Shown in pieces: positions 40,509-50,515 of a stretch of DNA of 64,000 bases. Under the pieces are notes generated by a model that did not search any database, was not told the DNA's origin, and saw nothing but the letters and a program-made list of their open reading frames with translations. Position 1 is the first letter of the stretch. Each line of letters starts with the position of its first letter. The translations under genes and the position numbers were made by a program. The DNA is from Psychrobacillus sp042885655 (GTDB taxonomy: Bacteria; Bacillota; Bacilli; Bacillales_A; Planococcaceae): positions 228,289 to 292,288 of the forward strand of contig NZ_JBHVRO010000005.1 in the NCBI RefSeq assembly GCF_042885655.1, read 5' to 3'.

Positions 40509-41330
40509 TCACCTCCATGGGACGATTTTCTTTTGCAGCCCACGTAACAAAAGGGAAAACAGAAAACCAAAGGATGAAATGAGTACTAAACCAACAAACA
40601 TTTCCTTTAACATAAATGCTTTATAAGAAGTCCATATTAAATACCCAATTCCTGAAGTTGCTCCCATCATTTCTGCAGCAACAATTGTGAGTAATGCAAT
40701 CGCCTGCCCCATCTGAATTCCTTCTAGCATTACAGGGAGGGCACCAGGCAAAGCTATTTTAAAGAAAAAATCATTTGGACTTGCTCCGTAATTTTTTGCT
40801 ACATCTAGATGTACTTTTTCAATATTTAATACACCAGCAACAGTATTAATGACAACTGGGAAAAATACGCTACCTGCAATCGTTACTACTTTTGAAAAGT
40901 CACCAATTCCGAAAAGAATAATAATGATTGGCATTAGAGCCAGGGTAGGTATTGGCATGAAAGCCATAACAATAGGAGAGATAAAATGTCTAATTGGTGC
41001 ATACAACCCCATTAATAAACCAATGATTACTCCTGGGATCACGCCTAATAAAAAGCCTACTGCAATTCTATATAAAGATACCGATATATGGGTCCATAAC
41101 AATCCGGTAGCTGCTAGATCGAAAAATGTAGATATTATAGCTGAAGGTGGAGGGAAAAATCGAATATCAAGAATACCGGTTCTAGAACAGACTTCCCATA
41201 GTAACAGAATGAATATTGGAGAGATGATCGTTAGTAGTTGTTTTGCCCGTTCTTTTACTTGTTGTTTCTTCCATTCCTGTTGTTCCGTTTCATAAGGATC
41301 ATAACGTATGACCCCTTTTTCATCGCGCAT
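40509..41330 (-). CDS. ABC transporter permease (SsuC/TauC type)
   Basis: The 273-residue protein has about six membrane segments and the BPD_transp_1 EAA-like loop NYGASPNDFFFKIALPGALP near residue 183, which contacts the ATPase. It is the first gene of the importer operon; no desulfonation (ssuD, tauD) or nitrate genes flank the set, so the substrate stays open. Confidence 0.92.
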   Translation of the reverse strand: MRDEKGVIRYDPYETEQQEWKKQQVKERAKQLLTIISPIFILLLWEVCSRTGILDIRFFPPPSAIISTFFDLAATGLLWTHISVSLYRIAVGFLLGVIPGVIIGLLMGLYAPIRHFISPIVMAFMPIPTLALMPIIIILFGIGDFSKVVTIAGSVFFPVVINTVAGVLNIEKVHLDVAKNYGASPNDFFFKIALPGALPVMLEGIQMGQAIALLTIVAAEMMGATSGIGYLIWTSYKAFMLKEMFVGLVLISSFGFLFSLLLRGLQKKIVPWR

Positions 41331-41459
41331 TTTTCACCACCTCTTGTAAAAATAATATGTAAAATAGGTGAAATGTGTGAAAGTCATGAATATTTTGTGT
41401 TGACTGCTATCACACCATTTGTTAGATTAATTAAGTATTTCAAGAGGGGGAAACTACTA

Positions 41460-42782
41460 TTGTCATCTAAAGAGTTAAGATCTAATAGAGAGATGCTCTA
41501 TTTTATATTGAGCATTATTTTTAGTGTACTATTGTACATATTCGCTGTCGCTTCTTTATTTGGAATTGCTATTCTATTAATAATTTTAGTCGTACTATTA
41601 TATGCAAATGCCATTATGCTAGGTTCTATCCGTGGTAATGGGATACGTATTAGTGAGAAGCAGTTTCCAGATGTATATGAGCGAGTAGTAGATTTGTCTT
41701 CTAAAATGGGGTTAAAGAAAGTTCCAGATGTATTTGTAATTCATTCTGAAGGTGCATTTAATGCATTTGCAACAAGGTTTCTTGGAAGAAACATGGTTGT
41801 CATTTATTCAGAAGTATTCGAGCTTGCTAGACAACATGGAGAAGCAGAATTAGATTTTATCATTGCTCATGAGCTTTCTCATGTGAAACGTAGGCATGTA
41901 TGGAAAAGTATATTAATCGCACCTGCACAATTTATTCCATTTCTTTCTCAAGCATATAGCCGTTCATGCGAATATACTTGTGACACTGAAGCAGCTTACT
42001 ATATACAAAATGGGGTAGCAGCAAAAAAAGCACTTACAATTCTCGGTGTTGGGAAAAAGCTTTACAAAGAAGTAAATGAGGATGCCTATTTAGAACAAAT
42101 ACATACCGAATCGAATGTCGCAGTTTGGTTGGGTGAGGTACTATCAAGCCACCCGCTTTTACCCAAGAGAATACAAGCAGTAGGTAACTTCATGCAAATA
42201 GAAGGAACACCTAAGTATTATTCAAACTCAACAAAAATTGCACTAGGTATAGGTGCATTACTGGGAATTTTCTTTACAGTGTACATTGCAGCAGTTGTTC
42301 TTTTTACTACTGGGATATTCACCTATGCAAATTTATTCTCCGGAAACATTTTAGGAGAAACATTTACAGGAGACTCTTACTTTTCAGACACCTCACAAAC
42401 TCCTTTAATGGAAGCAGTTTCAGATGCAGATGAGAAGAAAGTAAAAGAGCTTATCCTTAATGGGGTAAATTTAGAGGAACAAGATTCAGAGAAAACTACC
42501 GCACTTCTTTGGGCAGTATACGATAACGATGATTCTATTGTAGAGTTATTGTTAGATGCGGGGGCTAACCCAAACACATCCGATGATTATTCGAATGCAC
42601 TAACCGCTGCATTATATAACGAAAATTATAATATGGCATATCTTCTTTATGAACATGGTTCAGATCCTTCAATCTTAGACTCTGAAGGTGATTCTGGCTT
42701 TAACATGCTTGATGTTGACAATGAAGAAGACTTTTTAGCATCACTTCAAAATTATATAAAGAAAAGCCCGAGCTCCCTTTAG
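41460..42782 (+). CDS. M48 zinc metalloprotease with C-terminal ankyrin repeats
   Basis: TTG 41460 follows AGAGGGGG and starts a protein of about 440 residues; the open frame further left overlaps the ABC permease gene and has no site. Two membrane segments (residues 12-58) precede the protease domain: DFIIAHELSHVKRRH near residue 138 and the third zinc ligand region CEYTCDTEAAYY near 175, as in M48/HtpX-like enzymes. A third segment (about 258-288) leads to two or three ankyrin repeats (TPLMEAVSDADEKKVKELIL; TTALLWAVYDNDDSIVELLL; NALTAALYNENYNMAYLLYE). The final codons fall in a family A repeat. Confidence 0.88.
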   Translation: MSSKELRSNREMLYFILSIIFSVLLYIFAVASLFGIAILLIILVVLLYANAIMLGSIRGNGIRISEKQFPDVYERVVDLSSKMGLKKVPDVFVIHSEGAFNAFATRFLGRNMVVIYSEVFELARQHGEAELDFIIAHELSHVKRRHVWKSILIAPAQFIPFLSQAYSRSCEYTCDTEAAYYIQNGVAAKKALTILGVGKKLYKEVNEDAYLEQIHTESNVAVWLGEVLSSHPLLPKRIQAVGNFMQIEGTPKYYSNSTKIALGIGALLGIFFTVYIAAVVLFTTGIFTYANLFSGNILGETFTGDSYFSDTSQTPLMEAVSDADEKKVKELILNGVNLEEQDSEKTTALLWAVYDNDDSIVELLLDAGANPNTSDDYSNALTAALYNENYNMAYLLYEHGSDPSILDSEGDSGFNMLDVDNEEDFLASLQNYIKKSPSSL

Positions 42783-42890
42783 CGCATCTTGTTGTTCTAA
42801 GTGTGCTGATCATTAGAATACGAGAGGAGCAGGAAGAGATATCGTCACTTCCTGCTCCTCTTTTTTCTGTAATCTTATTGCGAATGTTTA
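42765..42890 (+). repeat. Family A repeat, copy 4
   Basis: Begins AAAAGCCCGAGCTCCCTTTA inside the last codons of the M48-ankyrin gene, then GCGCATCTTGT. Hairpin 1 has arms AGAGGAGCAGGAAG (42823-42836) and CTTCCTGCTCCTCT (42848-42861); CTGTAATCTTATTGCGAATG follows. Hairpin 2 is absent. Confidence 0.75.
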
Positions 42891-43212
42891 CCTTCTTGAA
42901 TTTGTGCAGACAAGGTGTTCTTTTAATAGAGTCCTAGGATATATGTTCTGCGTTTATTAATGAATACTCTCAATTTTTCTTTAGACTTTGAAAGAATTCT
43001 ATTACTTGAGTTAATTTCATATATGAAAACACAAATAATAATTATTTTATTGATTGGATCGGCAGGCGGTGATGGCTCATCGCTCACAGGCAGAAAGCGT
43101 CCTCCTGCAGCGGAAATCATGCTAATTTATGAAGAGTATATTATACATATTCTCATATTTCACTTTAATATTGTTCGTGTTTTATAATCTAACTTTTAAT
43201 TATGAAATTCAT
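42891..43212. other. Spacer with a family B fragment
   Basis: GGCAGGCGGTGATGGCTCAT and GCAGAAAGCGTCCTCCTGCA at 43060-43118 are family B right-end sequence, ending AGCGGAAATC. The short frames on both strands across it have no ribosome sites. Confidence 0.6.
43060..43118 (+). repeat. Family B repeat fragment
   Basis: Shares the right end (GAAAGCGTC, CAGCGGAAATC) with the 33538 element. The left end is missing. Confidence 0.6.
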
Positions 43213-46200
43213 TCACTTAATAACAAATTTCGTCTTACTATAACCTGCTTTTAGTTTCTCTACTTCCAAAATTGCAGGTATTGCTGCCTTCAACTCCGAT
43301 ACATGAGATATTACGCCAATCATCCTACCTGATTTTTGTAAATCAATTAATGTATCAATTGCTTTATTTAGAGATTCTTCATCCAAGGAACCGAAGCCCT
43401 CATCTATAAACATCGTATCAATTCGAATGCTTCCTTGGAAACTTTGAATGACGTCTGCCATTCCAAGTGCAAGACATAGAGATGCGTTGAACTTTTCACC
43501 ACCAGATAGTGATTTCACGTCTCTCATTTGACCAGTGTAAGCGTCGTATACATCTAGGCCAAGACCACTTTGTTTACCATGTGTTTCTTGCCGTTCACTT
43601 CTTATTAAATAATACTGTCCACCTGATAAATGCTTGAGTCGTTCATTGGCTGCTTGTACAATTTGTTCTAAATATTCGATTTGCACATACCGTTCAAACG
43701 ATATTTTAGAATGGTTTTGACCTCTAAGCATGTCATACAAATCAATAATTAGACTTAATTGCTGCTCTAATTTAGAAATTCGAGAACTTGAAGATGTAAT
43801 TTTTTCTTCTAATTCAAGCCCTGCTTTTTCATATCCCTTAGAGCTGTTCATCATATGAAATGCTTCTTCATAGGCAACTTTTAGTTTAACCAACTCTTCC
43901 GCTATTGGAGCTAATTCCACTTTTGTTTTACTAATAAGCTGCTCCTGTGCTTCTTTTACTTGCTCTTTAAGGGTATGAAGTGTTTGGAAGTATAGATTGC
44001 ACTGCTCCTTTAAAGTTTCTCGTTTAAGTTCAGGCATTTTTGCCTCAATGAACAACTCTATAGTATCGAATCCTGCTTTTTTTAATGCCTCTATCAATTG
44101 TACATACGCTTTTTCTCTTTTCTCCTGGGCTTCTTGTGCTCCTTCTGCAGCATGCTCTAGCGTAAATAGTGCTTTTGTAAAAGCTTCTGTCGCAGACTTT
44201 TGTTCTTTTTGTACTTGATCCCAACTATTTTCTAACTGTTCTTTATACTCTTTTGCATCTTTTATTTGATCTCTAAGTTCTTGTAATGTCGATATGTTTG
44301 CTGGAATGGATGCTTTTTTAGATTCATAAACTGCTTTTGCTTGCTCTAACAAGCTTTTTTGTAGTTGATAGGAATTCTCCGCTTTCTTTTTATTCTGCTC
44401 CGACTTTTCTAAATTTAGGACGCTTTCTTTATATGGTGCTCGTAAGCTGACTAGCCTGTCTTTTTCAAATCGAAGTCTACTTACTTCTTGTTCAAGTTCT
44501 TCTACATCTCTTTTAAGAAGATCAACTTCCTCAATAGATAATTGGAGTTCCTCAATCCGTACTTGCATCATATCTAGCGTTTCTTGTGCAGTTTCTCTTT
44601 GGGAACGAGCTTTTAAGAAACTTGATTCTTGCTTATTTAACTGACTTTTTATATTTTGCATATCTTCTTGATTTACAGCATGAGCTTGTATTTCCGAACC
44701 TTCTCTTTTATGTTCCTTACTTCCGCAAACCGGGCAAGCTTCTCCTGCTACAAGTTTGGAAGCAAGGATGCTTGCTTGGTTATTCATCCATTTATTTTCT
44801 TCTTCTTTATAAACTCGTAGCATTTCTTGAAAAATGGTATTTCGTTTCGCTTCTTCTAATATTAAGCCTTGTACATGCTTCTCAGTCATTATTAATTCTT
44901 GTATAAAATTATGTTTTTCTTGCAAATAAGAAAGCTGCTGAACTTGGTTGTCTAAAGGTTCTACCTGTTCTTCTAGCATTTCTATTGCTTCTTTTAAGGA
45001 TGTACATTTCTTTTTTTCTTCTAAGAATAGGTTCGTTCTTGTTATTACTTCATTGTTTAATTCTTCGGTTCTCATTTCTAAACCAGTCATTTCTATTCTT
45101 TTTGTTTCTAGTTCTTCAAATAATGGTAGTAATGTCTTTAACTGCGTAAGGGTCTCGACACTTTTTTCCCGAGCTTCTTTTCTATTAGCTTCAATTGTAT
45201 AAGCAATTTCCACTTTTTTAACCGTTTCTTCTGCTACTATAACTTTTGTTTTCGCCATTTTATGCAGCTCAGATTTATCTTTGGCTTCTTGCTTCGATTC
45301 TGCATAATAACCTTCCACTGTTTCTATCGTACTCGCTCGTTCTGCCGCTTCTAGTCTCTTTTGCTTGTCGGCATATTCCGTTGCTTGTTCTAAGAGGTTT
45401 TTCAGTCTTTGTTCTTTTTCTTCCAACTCTATAAAACGGTGATTTACCGCTTTCGCTTCATGATAAGTTGCAAGTTTGGTTGCGTGTTTATCATATGCTT
45501 CGTTGTAAGCAATCTCATCTGTTTGTATCTTATCTTTGTAAAAAATGGTTTCTTCTTTTAATGCTTCTACTAGCTGATACGTATTAAAACTACTGGACTC
45601 AATCAATTCAAATACGCTAGACTCTCGAATAGGAAATGAAGCAAGTATTTGCTCTGTGTAACTATTTCGAGCTAACTCTTCTTTTTTCAACTCAGCTTCT
45701 GCAATGAGCTTTTTATCCTTCAATCTCTCGTTAAACATTTTATAAGGCTCTGTCTTGAAAATTTTACGTAAAATAGCTTCTTTGTTTTCCGTTTGAGAAG
45801 TTAGTAGTTTTCTAAATTCACCTTGAGGAAGCATTACTATTTGGCTAAATTGATCTTGCGTTAGTCCAATAATTTCTTCTACTTTTTTGTTTATTTCGGA
45901 TACGATTTGTCTATCCACAACTGGTGTTTCCCCTGAATCCACTATTTCAAAAAATTCGTATCTTTCTCCTGTTGCGCTTTTGTTTCCTTTTTTGATATGA
46001 GAAAGTTGTCGTAAAATCCGGTACACACGACCATGCATTTCAAATGTTAGTTCCACAGATGTATGAATCTCATCCGTTGCAAAATCACTACGCATCATTT
46101 TTGTGTCTTTTCGATCTTCTCCGCTCCCATATCCATATAATGCAAAGCATATCCCATCAAATATAGTCGTTTTTCCCGCCCCAGTTGCACCTGAAATAAC

Positions 46201-46293
46201 GAATAATCGATTTTGCTGTAACTCTGTAAAGTCAATTGTTTCAGTTGATTTGTACGGACCAAACGCAGTCATTTTTAGCTGAAGTGGCTTCAT
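43213..46293 (-). CDS. sbcC: Exonuclease subunit SbcC
   Basis: The 1026-residue SMC-like ATPase has Walker A GATGAGKTTIFDGICFALYG near residue 35, two long coiled coils flanking the zinc hook CPVCGSKEH near residue 500, the ABC signature SLSGGEKFNASLCLALGMAD near residue 945 and Walker B IDTMFIDEGFGSLDEESL near residue 967. With SbcD it forms the Mre11-Rad50-type complex that cleaves DNA hairpins and protein-blocked ends. It overlaps sbcD by four bases. Confidence 0.97.
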   Translation of the reverse strand: MKPLQLKMTAFGPYKSTETIDFTELQQNRLFVISGATGAGKTTIFDGICFALYGYGSGEDRKDTKMMRSDFATDEIHTSVELTFEMHGRVYRILRQLSHIKKGNKSATGERYEFFEIVDSGETPVVDRQIVSEINKKVEEIIGLTQDQFSQIVMLPQGEFRKLLTSQTENKEAILRKIFKTEPYKMFNERLKDKKLIAEAELKKEELARNSYTEQILASFPIRESSVFELIESSSFNTYQLVEALKEETIFYKDKIQTDEIAYNEAYDKHATKLATYHEAKAVNHRFIELEEKEQRLKNLLEQATEYADKQKRLEAAERASTIETVEGYYAESKQEAKDKSELHKMAKTKVIVAEETVKKVEIAYTIEANRKEAREKSVETLTQLKTLLPLFEELETKRIEMTGLEMRTEELNNEVITRTNLFLEEKKKCTSLKEAIEMLEEQVEPLDNQVQQLSYLQEKHNFIQELIMTEKHVQGLILEEAKRNTIFQEMLRVYKEEENKWMNNQASILASKLVAGEACPVCGSKEHKREGSEIQAHAVNQEDMQNIKSQLNKQESSFLKARSQRETAQETLDMMQVRIEELQLSIEEVDLLKRDVEELEQEVSRLRFEKDRLVSLRAPYKESVLNLEKSEQNKKKAENSYQLQKSLLEQAKAVYESKKASIPANISTLQELRDQIKDAKEYKEQLENSWDQVQKEQKSATEAFTKALFTLEHAAEGAQEAQEKREKAYVQLIEALKKAGFDTIELFIEAKMPELKRETLKEQCNLYFQTLHTLKEQVKEAQEQLISKTKVELAPIAEELVKLKVAYEEAFHMMNSSKGYEKAGLELEEKITSSSSRISKLEQQLSLIIDLYDMLRGQNHSKISFERYVQIEYLEQIVQAANERLKHLSGGQYYLIRSERQETHGKQSGLGLDVYDAYTGQMRDVKSLSGGEKFNASLCLALGMADVIQSFQGSIRIDTMFIDEGFGSLDEESLNKAIDTLIDLQKSGRMIGVISHVSELKAAIPAILEVEKLKAGYSKTKFVIK

Positions 46294-47456
46294 GCTTTGA
46301 TCCCTCCCTCACGTTCTTCTATCATTAAATTCTCTAATACTTCTTTAAACAATCTTTCCGTCTCTTCAGTCGGCTCTTTTCCGCTAACTTCCGCATAAAA
46401 TGCTTGGAATAACGTAAAATCATCCGTTTTCCGGCGACTTAATTGTTCCTTTTCTCCTGACAAAGCAGTGGGATGAAATGCCTTTCGTTCAACATGCATC
46501 GCATTTGGATATACAGTTCTTACTTGCTCCATTGGTGATAGAACCGGCGTTTCATCGAGTAACTTTACAAACACAAAATCTTCACTTAATGGCTGTTGTA
46601 AGATGTCTTGCATATAGCCTTCCACTGTTCGCATATCACGATTAGGTGTCAGTAATCGTTTTTCAATGATGACATTTCCTACCTTATCTAAATCGACTAT
46701 ATAAAAACCTTTTTTATGATGTTCTTCCGAAATGGAATATTTCAATGGTGAGCCTGCATACCGTATCGTTTCATTCAATACAAAATGTGCTTGATGAAGA
46801 TGTCCAAGTGCCGTGTAGTGAAAGTGTTTAAACAACCCAGCTTCCACATACTCTGCCCCGCCAATAGCAAGTGGTCGTTCAGATTCACTCGTGTTTTCCT
46901 CCTGCTCACCATGTGGAGTAACAAATGCATGTCCAACTAACACATGTCTTTTTGTTGGATCTAGCTCTTTTTCGATTTCCTCTACAATTCTTCTCATTGC
47001 TTCTTGGTGATTAGTCACTGTTTCATCCTCAAAGAGATGACGTACTTGAGATGGATCTGTGTATGGGATTAAATGAAAATGTACTTCTCCAAATTCATCT
47101 TTTAATATAACGGGTTTTAATTGTTTATTTAATTGACCTACTAAATGTAATCCTGTTTCTTTCATTAGCATACTGCCAAAATTTAGACGTCCCGGACTAT
47201 CGTGATTTCCAGCAATACTTAATACAGGTGTATTTCGCTTTAATACGATTTCATCTAGTATTTCATCTAATAAGTTCACAGCTTCTGTCGGAGGAACTGC
47301 ACGATCATACAGATCACCAGAAATAATAACTGCATCTGGCTTTTCTATATCAATTGCTTCCAAAAACTGATTTAACACAAAGCGTTGTTCTCCCGTCATA
47401 TATACACCTTGCACGAGTTTTCCTAAATGCCAATCTGCGGTATGAAAAAGTTTCAA
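46290..47456 (-). CDS. sbcD: Exonuclease subunit SbcD
   Basis: The 388-residue calcineurin-type nuclease shows all metal motifs: HTADWHLGK near residue 5, ISGDLYDRAVPP near residue 46, IAGNHDSPGRL near residue 82, VGHAFV near 172 and ALGHLHQAHF near 217. The C-terminal part forms the cap and SbcC-binding region. It is the first gene of the sbcDC pair. Confidence 0.97.
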   Translation of the reverse strand: MKLFHTADWHLGKLVQGVYMTGEQRFVLNQFLEAIDIEKPDAVIISGDLYDRAVPPTEAVNLLDEILDEIVLKRNTPVLSIAGNHDSPGRLNFGSMLMKETGLHLVGQLNKQLKPVILKDEFGEVHFHLIPYTDPSQVRHLFEDETVTNHQEAMRRIVEEIEKELDPTKRHVLVGHAFVTPHGEQEENTSESERPLAIGGAEYVEAGLFKHFHYTALGHLHQAHFVLNETIRYAGSPLKYSISEEHHKKGFYIVDLDKVGNVIIEKRLLTPNRDMRTVEGYMQDILQQPLSEDFVFVKLLDETPVLSPMEQVRTVYPNAMHVERKAFHPTALSGEKEQLSRRKTDDFTLFQAFYAEVSGKEPTEETERLFKEVLENLMIEEREGGIKA

Positions 47457-47584
47457 TGGAAAAGCCCCTTTCGTAATCTGATAACACTATTTTATCATTA
47501 GAGAGTCGCCAAAAAACAATTGTCAGAATAATTAATGCATTTCTTTGTTTGGAATGATATGATAAATATGGGAGGAGGATGGTT

Positions 47585-49069
47585 ATGTCATCAGAAACTT
47601 ATCAACTTACTGCCATAGTTATCTATATGGTCGCAATGCTAGTTATCGGTTGGTATTCGTATAAAAAAACTGCGAATTTAACGGATTACATGTTAGGTGG
47701 ACGTTCACTTGGTCCAGCTGTTACTGCATTAAGTGCAGGAGCTGCTGATATGTCTGGCTGGTTATTAATGGGGTTACCTGGAGCGATTTATCTTTCCGGG
47801 ATGGGACAAGCTTGGATTGCAATTGGTCTTACAATTGGAGCGTATTTAAACTGGTTATTCGTTGCCCCAAGACTACGTGTGTATACACAAGTGTCCAATG
47901 ATTCTATTACAATCCCAAGTTATTTAGAAAGTCGTTTAAAACAATCATCTCGTTTATTACGTATAGCTTCAGGTCTCATTATTTTATTATTTTTCACGTT
48001 TTACGTATCTTCAGGTATGGTAGCAGGTGGCGTATTCTTTGAGAGCTCTTTTGGACTTGATTATCACACAGGTCTTTTAGTTGTATCTGCAGTAGTTGTG
48101 GCATACACACTTTTTGGAGGATTTTTGGCGGTTAGTTATACAGATTTCCTTCAAGGTCTTTTAATGTTCCTTGCATTAATATGTGTACCTATTTTCGGAG
48201 TATTTTTGACAGGTGGATTGGGAGAAACAGTTGATACAATTAAATCCGTAGATCTAAAACATCTAAGTCTTTTCGCAGGTACCACTTTCCTAGGTGTTAT
48301 TTCTACAGCAGCTTGGGGTCTTGGATACTTTGGTCAGCCTCATATTATCGTTCGCTTTATGGCAATAAATTCTGTAAAAGAAACAAAACAAGCACGTCGT
48401 ATTGGCATCGGGTGGATGATTTTAAGTTTAGGTGGAGCAATTACCACTGCGTTAGTCGGTGTTGCTTACTTTAAGCAAAATCCTGGTGTCACTTTAACAA
48501 GTCCTGAAGCAGTATTTATCGCTCTAGGACAAATCATTTTCCATCCGTTTATCGCCGGACTAGTACTTGCAGCAGTTTTAGCAGCAATTATGAGTACAAT
48601 TTCTTCTCAACTAATCGTAACTTCTTCAGCATTAATCGAAGATTTATACAAAGCAATTATTAAAACGGATGCATCTGATCGAACATATGTAAATTATGGC
48701 CGTATTGCTGTACTTCTAGTTTCTGTAATTGCTGCAGTTCTAGCTTGGAGTGAACATAAAACAATCTTAAAGTTAGTATCGTTTGCATGGGCAGGTTTCG
48801 GAGCAGCATTTGGTCCAGTAATTTTACTTTCTCTTTACTGGAGAAAAATTACTTCAGCTGGTGCTTTATCTGGAATGGTTGTATGAGCTATAACTGTTGT
48901 AATCTGGGGTTCTATTGAGTCTCTTTCAACTAAATTATACGAAATCGTTCCTGGTTTCATTCTTTGTTTAATTGTAACTGTTCTTGTTAGTTTACTAACA
49001 TACAAACCAAACGCTGAAATCGAGAAAGAATTTGATGAAACATTGCGTTTATTAAAACGTGATCGCTAA
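47585..49069 (+). pseudogene. putP: Sodium/proline symporter PutP with in-frame TGA
   Basis: Translation from ATG 47585 (GGAGG six bases upstream) gives a PutP/OpuE-type symporter: YKKTANLTDYMLGGRSLGPA near residue 24, SAGAADMSGWLLMGLPGAIY near residue 48, and AWGLGYFGQPHIIVRFMAIN near residue 235. At 48884 a TGA interrupts the frame after SAGALSGMVV. The same frame then continues with AITVVIWGSIESLSTKLYEI, the last membrane segment, to a stop at 49069, giving the normal length of about 494 residues. A single GGA-to-TGA change or sequencing error explains it. Without readthrough the product has 432 residues and lacks the last helix. Confidence 0.85.
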
Positions 49070-49080
49070 TAAATATTAGT

Positions 49081-49109
49081 AGCTGGCCGATTTTCGGTCA
49101 GCTTTTTTT
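49081..49109 (+). terminator. Terminator after putP
   Basis: AGCTGGCCG pairs with CGGTCAGCT (one wobble) and is followed by TTTTTTT. It lies just after the natural putP stop at 49069, consistent with that being the original gene end. Confidence 0.9.
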
Positions 49110-49270
49110 AAAGACAAGAAAGTATATAAATGTGCCATTTTAACCCAGTATTCATGGTATTTTTCATTACTATTACATAAAAGGTTGATCTCCGCTCCTA
49201 GGGGCAATCATCTAGGCAATATTTGTTTCAAATTCGAGACCTATTATTGCTTACGTACTAAACGACCTAT

Positions 49271-49293
49271 ATGACACTTGTCATGTTTATGAC
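49271..49293. promoter_or_regulatory. Putative DesR-binding region upstream of des
   Basis: Three alternating half sites occur: ATGACA (49271), TGTCAT (49279) and ATGAC (49289), spaced by CT and GTTT, giving two overlapping inverted repeats. They lie about 80-100 bases before the des start. In B. subtilis phosphorylated DesR binds inverted repeats upstream of des. The match is by symmetry and position, not a checked consensus. Confidence 0.55.
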
Positions 49294-49370
49294 TTGACGT
49301 TTATGCCTACTCCTAAAATCAGCTTCTCTTTATAGTTATGGTAATAGTTCTTTTTAGGAGGAATAACATA

Positions 49371-50423
49371 GTGAGTAGAGAAAAAACACTTGAATTGCGA
49401 AAAAAAATAAAACCATTTGAAAACTCCGAGTTGAAAAAGAGTATTTTTCAAATTATAAATACGATACCACCATTCTTTATCCTTTGGTTCTTAGCTTACT
49501 TAAGCTTAGATATATCGGTTTGGTTGACAGTTGCTCTATCAATCGTCGCTGCAGGATTTGTCGTTCGTATTTTCATTATATTTCATGATTGTACTCACGG
49601 ATCTTTCTTTAAAAATAAGAAAGCAAATAGTATTACAGGTACCGTTACTGGAATCATTACAATGTTTGCTTATGAAAAATGGAAACGTGAACATAATATC
49701 CACCATGCTTCAAGTGGAAATTTAGATAAACGTGGTGTCGGCGATATATGGATGATGACTGTGGAAGAATATGTACAAGCTTCCCCGATTAAACGACTTT
49801 CTTATCGATTGTATCGTAATCCAATTGTTATGTTCGGTTTAGGGCCAGCCTTATTGTATTTAGTAACTAATCGAGTTAATCGTAAAGATGCTCGTGCAAA
49901 AGAACGTAACAATACTTATTTAATAAACGTTTCAATTGTTGTTCTTTATTCACTTATGATTTGGTTAATTGGATGGCAAGCATTTTTAATCATTCAAGGT
50001 ACGATTCTTTTCGTCGCTGGTTCATTTGGTATTTGGTTATTCTACGTGCAGCATCAATTTGAAGATTCTTATTTTGAAGATGAATCTGAATGGGATTATG
50101 TAAAAGCTGCGGTTGAAGGAAGTTCATATTACAAGTTACCGATAGTACTACAATGGTTAACTGGTAATATTGGTTTTCACCATGTGCATCATTTAAGCCC
50201 AAGAGTTCCAAATTACAATTTGGAAAAAGCGCATGAATCAACTCCGCCTTTACAAAAGGCAACGACTATTAATCTACGAACTAGCTTACAATCTATTCAC
50301 TTCCGCTTATTTGACGATAAAAACAAAAACTTTGTAAGCTTTAAAGAGATTAAGCATTTAATTAAGAATTCTAAACGTGCGGTAAAAATTAATGCTAAAA
50401 GTACAAGTCTTGAAGGAAAATAA
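49371..50423 (+). CDS. des: Membrane fatty acid desaturase (Des-type)
   Basis: The 350-residue protein has the three histidine clusters of acyl-lipid desaturases: HDCTHGS near residue 72, HNIHHASSG near residue 108 and GFHHVHHLSPRVPNY near residue 273, between four or more membrane segments. It introduces cis double bonds into membrane phospholipid acyl chains to keep fluidity in the cold. GTG 49371 follows AGGAGG. It is followed by a terminator and then desKR, the same order as B. subtilis. Confidence 0.95.
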   Translation: MSREKTLELRKKIKPFENSELKKSIFQIINTIPPFFILWFLAYLSLDISVWLTVALSIVAAGFVVRIFIIFHDCTHGSFFKNKKANSITGTVTGIITMFAYEKWKREHNIHHASSGNLDKRGVGDIWMMTVEEYVQASPIKRLSYRLYRNPIVMFGLGPALLYLVTNRVNRKDARAKERNNTYLINVSIVVLYSLMIWLIGWQAFLIIQGTILFVAGSFGIWLFYVQHQFEDSYFEDESEWDYVKAAVEGSSYYKLPIVLQWLTGNIGFHHVHHLSPRVPNYNLEKAHESTPPLQKATTINLRTSLQSIHFRLFDDKNKNFVSFKEIKHLIKNSKRAVKINAKSTSLEGK

Positions 50424-50431
50424 ACTTCACG

Positions 50432-50469
50432 AAAAACCATTCCTATTTAGACAGGAATGGTTTTTTTTC
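50432..50469 (+). terminator. Terminator between des and desK
   Basis: AAAAACCATTCCT pairs with AGGAATGGTTTTT, then TTTT. It lets des be strongly induced without matching induction of desKR. Confidence 0.9.
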
Positions 50470-50515
50470 TATATAATAGGATAAATAGAGTACAACCAAA
50501 GTAGAGGTGTAGTAA

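Noticed and set aside
41238..41459. Longer N-terminus for the M48-ankyrin protein
   Set aside because: It overlaps the opposite-strand ABC permease start and its promoter and has no ribosome site; TTG 41460 has AGAGGGGG upstream.
42923..43187. Short frames on both strands over the family B fragment
   Set aside because: No ribosome sites, and coding-like residues come from repeat sequence.
48884..48886. Selenocysteine UGA in putP
   Set aside because: The symporter family has no selenocysteine at this position, and no hairpin of SECIS type or sel genes were seen; Gly to stop is simpler.
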